Of a DNA stretch of 64,000 nt, positions 58,573 through 64,000 are shown one piece after another. Every line of letters starts with the position of its first letter. Within the stretch, counting starts at the first letter, position 1. The notes under the pieces were generated by a model that made no database searches, was not told the DNA's origin, and was given only the letters and a program-made list of their open reading frames with translations. The position numbers were made by a program, and so were the translations under genes. This stretch comes from Alphaproteobacteria bacterium. GTDB taxonomy: Bacteria > Pseudomonadota > Alphaproteobacteria > UBA2966. The stretch lies in contig JABILA010000094.1 of NCBI GenBank assembly GCA_018654745.1, positions 1 through 64,000 on the forward strand, written 5' to 3'.

Positions 58573-59883
58573 TCATAGATGTTTGGCCCAGTTTTGGAAC
58601 ATCGGATCGTCAGGAAAGTAGTTCAGGAACTGATGCACACTCCCTTTTGTACGTTCAAGATAAATGTGACGTGAATCTCCTTCCGGAGTGCATACATCTC
58701 CATTGTCCTGAAATATTGATTTACTGCGATCAAATACCCTGAACCAATCAGATGGTGATTTCCCGAATATTCCTTCAAATTGAATTGATTTCTTTGGTTC
58801 ATTCATCATTTCACGCCACTGCATTGAAAGTGAATGCTCCATATGTTCTGTCGTATATTTTGCTTTTGTGGCTTTCATAGCCCGGTGGGACATCGCGATC
58901 ATTTCAGATCGGTTATTCGAAAGCCATTCAACGGCTTGAGCCAGTTCGTGTGGTGACTTCACGACTAATCCAGTTACGCCATCTTCAACAATATGCATTT
59001 CCGCCTGGTTGTTTAAAACGATTGGCACAACACCCATGGCCATGGCTTCCAACAAAGCATTTTCAGCAGTCCCGTAATGGTTTGGGTTCAGGATATAAAT
59101 CAAAATATCCAGCTGAGCGAGTTCCGCTTCGACGTCGTTCACATAGCCACAAAACTGCAAAATATCTGGTCGCCCGATATTCCTGCATTGTTCCTCAAGC
59201 GCCAGGCGGTTCACCTCATCTCCTATCAAACTGACTGTAAAATCTGGTTCAAAAACAGCCGCTATGAAGGAAACAAACTCCGGATGTAGTTTCGAGAAAT
59301 TTAGTGTTCCGACATAACCCGCGCGTAAGGTCTTTTGATGTTGCTTGCGATTGAGCAGTGGTTTCATTTCTGTGACACAGCCACTGGATACTACTGTTAG
59401 ATTTGCCATGAAAACTGATGAAAGGTTAACAACTTCTTCTGACGAGTACGAACAACTTGACGTAAAAATGAACTTCTGCGCCATCGACAACAAGCCCGGT
59501 GGGATTGCAGGATAATAAAGTCCAGAAGTATGGCACCATACTATCAGGCGCATATTCTCAAATTGGGTTCCACACATCGCCCACGGTATTGAAGGATGGT
59601 TGATGAATTCCAGCTGTACGATGTCCGCTTTTCGGATGGCATGTGAAAGCTGGTCAATATTGTCGAAGATATTAATTTCACATCCACTCTGTGTAGCCTC
59701 GTCGACAAACTGCGTTTTCTCGGGCGGCTCCAGGAGTATGATCTCATGTTCATCCTGTGGACTTGACAAGGCAGCCTGAACGACAAGAGAAGCAAGAGCT
59801 TTGCCAATCCCCCCACCCATATGAGGTGTAATGTGCAAGATGCGAATGCCTGAAGATTGATCCTTGCTCACGCCATCCATCAT
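58573..59883 (-). CDS. Family 4 (GT1-type) glycosyltransferase
   Basis: A 436-residue GT-B glycosyltransferase with N-terminal ITPHMGGGIGKALASLVV, AGYVGTLNFSKLHPEFV and the C-terminal donor-site motif TAENALLEAMAMGVVPI (about 273-289), VEDGVTGLVV. It transfers a sugar in assembly of the surface glycan. An additional 70 residues (about 365-436) follow the fold. The start could be either of two adjacent Met codons. It is in a minus-strand series with the rfbC-like gene upstream. Confidence 0.85.
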   Translation of the reverse strand: MMDGVSKDQSSGIRILHITPHMGGGIGKALASLVVQAALSSPQDEHEIILLEPPEKTQFVDEATQSGCEINIFDNIDQLSHAIRKADIVQLEFINHPSIPWAMCGTQFENMRLIVWCHTSGLYYPAIPPGLLSMAQKFIFTSSCSYSSEEVVNLSSVFMANLTVVSSGCVTEMKPLLNRKQHQKTLRAGYVGTLNFSKLHPEFVSFIAAVFEPDFTVSLIGDEVNRLALEEQCRNIGRPDILQFCGYVNDVEAELAQLDILIYILNPNHYGTAENALLEAMAMGVVPIVLNNQAEMHIVEDGVTGLVVKSPHELAQAVEWLSNNRSEMIAMSHRAMKATKAKYTTEHMEHSLSMQWREMMNEPKKSIQFEGIFGKSPSDWFRVFDRSKSIFQDNGDVCTPEGDSRHIYLERTKGSVHQFLNYFPDDPMFQNWAKHL

Positions 59884-59971
59884 CGATTGCCAGTAGCATC
59901 TATATGAAGGTTGAAATTGATCTTACCCTGCTCGCTCATGTTCGAAATGCAAAAAGATTTACCAGAAATCA

Positions 59972-60535
59972 TCACACTGCCACGCCCTGAAAATGATCGT
60001 CCAGATCTGGATGTCCAGCATCTTTGGCAGAAGAGTTGATTATTGGTAATGGCCAGTTGACCGCTATGCGCGGGTCATTAGCTTTTATCCCGCCTTCTGC
60101 CTCAGGATGATAGGCAGCGGTATTAATATATAGCGCTTCCACTTCCTCGGTAAGTGCCTGGTACCCGTGCGCAAAACCTTCAGGAATAACCAACGATTTA
60201 TTGTTTTGTGCACTCAGGATTTCTGCATGCCAAAACAAAAAGGTTGGTGAATTTTGTCGAATATCAACGCAGACATCAAACAATTCACCACGGGTACAAC
60301 TAACAATCTTCGTCTCTGCATGAGGTGGGAGTTGATAGTGCAGTCCCCGGACTATCCCACATCCTTTGGTAATTGAATGATTGATTTGCGCCACGTTTAG
60401 ATTGGGTGCAAGCTCCGTCAGTTCTTCAAGGCAAAACATGCGTTGAAACTGCCCACGGCTGTCCTCAAAAGGTTTTCTCTGCAGTACTTTCAAACCGCCT
60501 AAATGTGTATCTATGATGTCAAATCGATCACTCAT
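59972..60535 (-). CDS. RfbC-like dTDP/CDP-sugar 3,5-epimerase
   Basis: A 187-residue cupin of the RmlC family with the catalytic His in RGLHYQLPPH (about 68), IVSCTRGELFDVCVDIR, IPEGFAHGYQAL and the Tyr of TAAYHPEAEGG. It epimerises C3 or C5 of a 4-keto-6-deoxy nucleotide sugar. With CDP-glucose genes nearby and no dTDP-glucose genes in view, a CDP-linked substrate is possible. The ATG at 60535 is preceded by GGAAATG. Confidence 0.88.
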   Translation of the reverse strand: MSDRFDIIDTHLGGLKVLQRKPFEDSRGQFQRMFCLEELTELAPNLNVAQINHSITKGCGIVRGLHYQLPPHAETKIVSCTRGELFDVCVDIRQNSPTFLFWHAEILSAQNNKSLVIPEGFAHGYQALTEEVEALYINTAAYHPEAEGGIKANDPRIAVNWPLPIINSSAKDAGHPDLDDHFQGVAV

Positions 60536-60557
60536 AACATTTCCAAACCCCGGAAAA

Positions 60558-61580
60558 CTATTTTTTCTCTGCGTATTCCAGGAACGCAGGCAGAAGCTTT
60601 TCGCGATAAGCGTCAATATTGTCCGGCAGACAATGAGTTAATTGACCGCAGCTTTTGCATACCGGGTTTTCATTCCGCTTGCCTTCCAGATGCTGAAGGC
60701 GCAGATCATTCATCTCATCGGAATGCCATATTGATTTCACACTTTGGCGACGAGCATCACCCACAAGCAATTTTCGACCCCAATCGAGAAAGCAGGAACT
60801 CGCCAAGCCATCTGCGTTAATAGAGAGGCTGTAGAAAATGTAGGGACAAGTATCTGTTTGTGTAATCGATTGTTGATAAATGCCCTGCTGAATTTCCACG
60901 CCAGTATGCGTTTCAACATCAAATTCCGGCCAACATGGCGCGAAGTTTTCAATGAATATTCTGTCACAATAGTCGCCAAAAACCTCAAGGAACTCTTCTT
61001 TTTGGTTCTCTGTCAATATATCTCCGGGTATCTTGATCGAGACTTCACATGCACCTTTGTTTTGATCAAGCCATTTGACCGACTTCACAAATTCGTCAAA
61101 GTCAAATTCGTATTTGGTGAATTCCAGATATTGCCCGGCGTCCATCCCGTCGACCGAAATGTTTATTTTATCCAAACCTGCTTCGAGAACTGGTTCCAGC
61201 CTGGCAGGGGTCATCAGGGAACCATTTGTAGTCGTATCAATATATTTGACTGCCCCGCTCTGCTTGGCATAAGCGATCATTTTGGCAAGGTTCTTATTCA
61301 AAAACGGCTCACCATCTTTGTACAATCGCAGGACTTTTACAGGTTGTGGAAATTCTTTCAGGTCATCAACAATTTTCTTGAACAGGTCCAGCTTCATCAC
61401 CCCTTGAAAGCGACCAGTTTCATCTATCAGCTTCTGGTGTCCGGTCGGGCAGAACGGACAACTAAAGTTGCACGCACTCGCAGGATCGACAAATAACGTG
61501 ATAGGCGTATCAAGTGGAATAACATCCTGCAGAAGCGTTCGATCTTCCAGATTAATTCTTGGTTGATATTTGGCTTTCAC
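60558..61580 (-). CDS. Radical SAM/SPASM protein
   Basis: A 340-residue radical SAM protein with ASACNFSCPFCPTGHQ (Cys at about 37, 41, 44), LRLYKDGEPFLNKNLAKMI, TTTNGSLMTP and a SPASM-type end with Cys in TCPYIFYSLSINADGLASSC ... VCKSCGQLTHCLPDN. The start is a GTG at 61580 preceded by GAGGAC. It lies 22 bp upstream of the RfbC-like gene. Substrate unknown; SPASM proteins of glycan clusters often modify or link sugars. Confidence 0.86.
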   Translation of the reverse strand: MKAKYQPRINLEDRTLLQDVIPLDTPITLFVDPASACNFSCPFCPTGHQKLIDETGRFQGVMKLDLFKKIVDDLKEFPQPVKVLRLYKDGEPFLNKNLAKMIAYAKQSGAVKYIDTTTNGSLMTPARLEPVLEAGLDKINISVDGMDAGQYLEFTKYEFDFDEFVKSVKWLDQNKGACEVSIKIPGDILTENQKEEFLEVFGDYCDRIFIENFAPCWPEFDVETHTGVEIQQGIYQQSITQTDTCPYIFYSLSINADGLASSCFLDWGRKLLVGDARRQSVKSIWHSDEMNDLRLQHLEGKRNENPVCKSCGQLTHCLPDNIDAYREKLLPAFLEYAEKK

Positions 61581-61650
61581 TGCACGTCCTCTATTGCGAT
61601 AGGTAGATTATTTGTTGAATAGAAACGAAAAGTTTTCACAAACCACCATT

Positions 61651-63291
61651 CTATACGAGATTAAAAACGCCGGCATAGTCCTGCCAGATGGGTTCGCTCT
61701 CGATTATAGAGTGAAATGCCTTTCTGTTGTCTTCTATTGACTGGAGGCTACCGCCTGACTGTTCATATGCTTTTGCCAGGTAGTAGTGAGCAAAGGCATG
61801 TTGATCATAGCGTTCAAGTACTTCTTCAAAGCACTTGGCTGCGGCATTGAAGTTTCCAATCCGCATTTGACGGTTATTAACAAAGTTTGTTTCCAGGTTC
61901 ATGAGATAGGCTACACGTGTAATTTTCTCTGGCTCGAGACCAATTTCGGGAGCATTTATCATGTACTGGTTCCCGATAACTTCACCTATTCCGATATCTT
62001 TATCGATATATCCCTTGTCAACACAGATCGTATGCAGCTCACTTCCTCGTACAGGAGATGCCAGACTAAACCCGCTCCAATCAAGATCGGCATCCTTTAT
62101 TAGCTGAAGCGTTTCCTGACGGTGATCGTCCATTTCACCAGGCAAACCGATTACAAAAAAGGCCTGTACAAAAATATTGTTCTTTTGAAGGGCTTCTACG
62201 ACCGGTCGAATTTTTCTTTTCTTTAGAGGTTTTTTGATGATCTTGTTCAAGACGTAGTCTGAACCCGATTCAATGGCGAGCGGAATCGTATCAAAACCGG
62301 CTTCTTTCATGAGACGAGCCATTTCATCGTCTATATAGACGAGCGTCACACCATTAGGGGCCTCGAGGCGAAGATTGAACTTGGCGAGCCGGCGGAAAAG
62401 TTCTTTGGCACGTGCAGTATCAATCAAAAGCTGATCGTCATAGAACGTAAGAACGTTCATGCCATATTTGTCGACGAGATGTTTTACATGATTGATGATG
62501 GCATCAATTTCAATGTACCTCATGTTGGCACCATGTAAAAAAGGCTCTGCGCAAAACACACACTTGAAAGGGCAACCGCGTGACGTAACGACGAAGAACT
62601 GTCTGACGTCATCTTCATTGCGGTAGGATGCAAAGGGTGAGAAGGCCTCCTTCATGCTATAGGCACTGGCGTCCACAAGATCATAGTCCACGTCTACTAC
62701 GTCATTCAGATTATCAACGTAAACTGACCTGGCCTTTCTACCTTCCGATATTGAGCGCTTTGTTATCCACGGATCGTTGTCCAACTCGAGCCAACGGTCT
62801 TCGCTTTCAACCAGCCTTTTGATTGCCGTTTCACCCTCCGAATGGCATATAGCATCGACAAATTCCTGCTCCTTGATTATCTCGCCGGAAGAGGTCGTGG
62901 CTGAAGCTCCACCTAACAAAACCAAAGCATCCGGGTTGTGTTGCTTGAGTTGTTGGGAAATGCCTCGCACGTACTGGTAGGATTGATCGAACATCATTGA
63001 CATGCCGATGATGTCTGGTTGGTGAGTATCCAATGACTGTTGAATGACATCAAAAATTTCGTCCAACGAAAAAAAGTTCAAGTCCAGGATTTTTGCATTT
63101 ACACGGGTTTTGGAAAACCTTTTTACGTATGAGGCCAGCGTTAATACGCCGTATGGAAAAGCAAGGAAGCTCTTGGTCTTAACCCTGGTTGCCAGATCTT
63201 TTTTCACAAGATACGGCAGCACAATCAACAATATTGTTGTGCCACCCGGCAGCTCTTTAGCACCAGACTTCTGATCAATCTCACCGGCCAC
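61651..63291 (-). CDS. Radical SAM protein with B12-type N-domain and TPR tail, copy 2
   Basis: A 546-residue paralogue of the protein at 53926, with the same order: B12-type domain (VLLGGASATTS), TSRGCPFKCVFCAEPFLHG (Cys from about 239), IESGSDYVLNKIIKKPL, and a TPR-like end (FNAAAKCFEEVLERYDQHAFAHYYLAKAYEQ). GTG start with GGAG upstream. It heads the minus-strand set followed by the SPASM protein. Two such paralogues in one locus suggest successive radical steps on related substrates. Confidence 0.85.
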   Translation of the reverse strand: MAGEIDQKSGAKELPGGTTILLIVLPYLVKKDLATRVKTKSFLAFPYGVLTLASYVKRFSKTRVNAKILDLNFFSLDEIFDVIQQSLDTHQPDIIGMSMMFDQSYQYVRGISQQLKQHNPDALVLLGGASATTSSGEIIKEQEFVDAICHSEGETAIKRLVESEDRWLELDNDPWITKRSISEGRKARSVYVDNLNDVVDVDYDLVDASAYSMKEAFSPFASYRNEDDVRQFFVVTSRGCPFKCVFCAEPFLHGANMRYIEIDAIINHVKHLVDKYGMNVLTFYDDQLLIDTARAKELFRRLAKFNLRLEAPNGVTLVYIDDEMARLMKEAGFDTIPLAIESGSDYVLNKIIKKPLKKRKIRPVVEALQKNNIFVQAFFVIGLPGEMDDHRQETLQLIKDADLDWSGFSLASPVRGSELHTICVDKGYIDKDIGIGEVIGNQYMINAPEIGLEPEKITRVAYLMNLETNFVNNRQMRIGNFNAAAKCFEEVLERYDQHAFAHYYLAKAYEQSGGSLQSIEDNRKAFHSIIESEPIWQDYAGVFNLV

Positions 63292-63583
63292 CAGGTTTGC
63301 TCCGTTCCCATGATTTTAATTGAAGATATCGCACTACTGCTACGACCCTAATAGTACTGAACCTGTATTACTAAACATTTAAATCACAGAGAAAAATACT
63401 TTGATTTGCGAGTACTCAGAAGTAGAACAGCCGACGCAACCGTTCGATGATTTGGTTAATTTGAAGAAAAATTCAGAGACCGGGCCTGGAATAATCCACT
63501 CCTGATCCTGAATATCTGCAACTGAGTTCATCTTGCATATAACAGGCGTTTGTAGATATTTCGATGTTTGAGGTATTGCTAAC
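63292..63583. other. Intergenic region before the DegT-type gene end
   Basis: About 290 bases without a supported gene, repeat or terminator. It probably carries the promoter of the radical SAM gene at 61651. Confidence 0.45.
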
Positions 63584-64000
63584 CTACGCCGCGAAAAACC
63601 TGTTCACACAGTTCGCAACATATTCAATATCACCGTCCTTTAGGAACTGATTGGCCGGCAAGGTCAGAATACGGCTGGCCTGCCGTTCAGTCTCGGGCAT
63701 GTCGCCTTCGCGATATCCAAGCTCCAGTGCCGCTGGCTGCAAATGCAAGGGCAGCGGATAGTGGATTGCTGTTTCGACGCCGTTGTCTGCCAACCACGCT
63801 TTTAATGCGTCTCTGCGTTCAACCTGAATAACGAATGTATGCCAGGTGTTGTGTTCAATCGATCTCTCAAGCGGCAAGAACACATGCATCGGGTCCAGAA
63901 GTTCGTGATATAGGTCCGCGTTGTGCCGGCGCCGAGCGTTCACGTTATCAAGGCGTGCGAGCCGCATGCCCAGTATCGCTGCCTGAAGCGTATCCATGCG
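63584..64000 (-). CDS. DegT/DnrJ/EryC1-type sugar aminotransferase, 3' part only
   Basis: The last about 138 residues of a PLP-dependent sugar aminotransferase; the 5' part lies beyond the right edge. It reads R-MDTLQAAILGMRLARLDN at the edge, a typical internal motif of this family, then HYPLPLHLQPA and the end ILTLPANQFLKDGDIEYV. The frame continues to the window end with no start needed. It probably aminates a 3- or 4-keto nucleotide sugar of this locus. Confidence 0.85.
   Translation of the reverse strand, partial: RMDTLQAAILGMRLARLDNVNARRRHNADLYHELLDPMHVFLPLERSIEHNTWHTFVIQVERRDALKAWLADNGVETAIHYPLPLHLQPAALELGYREGDMPETERQASRILTLPANQFLKDGDIEYVANCVNRFFAA

Overview
The window is a flagellum and surface-glycan region of an alphaproteobacterium. 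The combination of FlbT, several FlaF proteins, FliX, a CheL-type rod-binding protein, a cysteine-poor DksA and sigma-54 (GG-N10-GC) flagellar promoters points to a Caulobacter-like flagellar control scheme. CheZ together with SPINDLY/OGT-type TPR glycosyltransferases suggests a Rhodospirillales/Kiloniellales/Sneathiellales-like lineage, but the sequence read by eye does not fix a genus. No rRNA, tRNA, CRISPR array, transposase or phage gene was recognised.

Layout. 1-5578 (minus strand): fliL, a DUF6468-like membrane protein, motE, cheY, cheZ, two MotB-like proteins and a secreted AMIN-like repeat protein cut by the window edge. 6086-9404 (plus): flgF-flgG-flgA-flgH from a sigma-54 promoter. 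9509-10573 (minus): dksA and fliX. 10879-12893 (plus): flgI-cheL-flbY-like, again from a sigma-54 promoter. 13013-14536 (minus): a FlaG-like protein, flaF, flbT and an 81-residue protein, the last three behind a sigma-54 promoter. 14849-20491: a nonulosonate-type (sialic-acid-like) CMP-sugar pathway split over two divergent groups (aminotransferase and NeuA on minus; methyltransferase, short NeuB, TIM-barrel isomerase and SDR on plus). 20488-30591 (plus): four TPR glycosyltransferases in a row, one of GT9/FlmG-like type and three of GT41 type. 30689-39316 (minus): seven flagellin genes and four flaF genes. 39667-42600 (plus): a further GT41 TPR glycosyltransferase. 42584-64000: a surface-carbohydrate locus with five radical SAM proteins, two FkbM methyltransferases, a CmcI-like protein, a 2OG-Fe(II) oxygenase/LIC12192-like pair, CDP-glucose genes rfbF/rfbG, an RfbC-like epimerase, glycosyltransferases and the end of a DegT-type aminotransferase.

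How it fits together. FliX plus sigma-54 promoters with palindromic CGGCAA/TTGCCG upstream elements suggest FlbD-like activation of the hook/basal-body genes, the flbT operon and the flagellin arrays. FlbT (translation control) and FlaF (flagellin export partner) act on flagellin output. The CMP-sugar genes and the TPR glycosyltransferases directly abut the flagellins, so flagellin O-glycosylation is the most economical reading.

The most unusual structure is in the flagellins. Six closely related genes form two triads. Gene ends are alike within a triad, but the central segments come in three types shared one-to-one between triads and in cyclically permuted order. In one triad each flagellin is followed by its own flaF. 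A leader hairpin shared by the flbT operon and one flagellin array shows a compensatory base change and is a candidate FlbT target.
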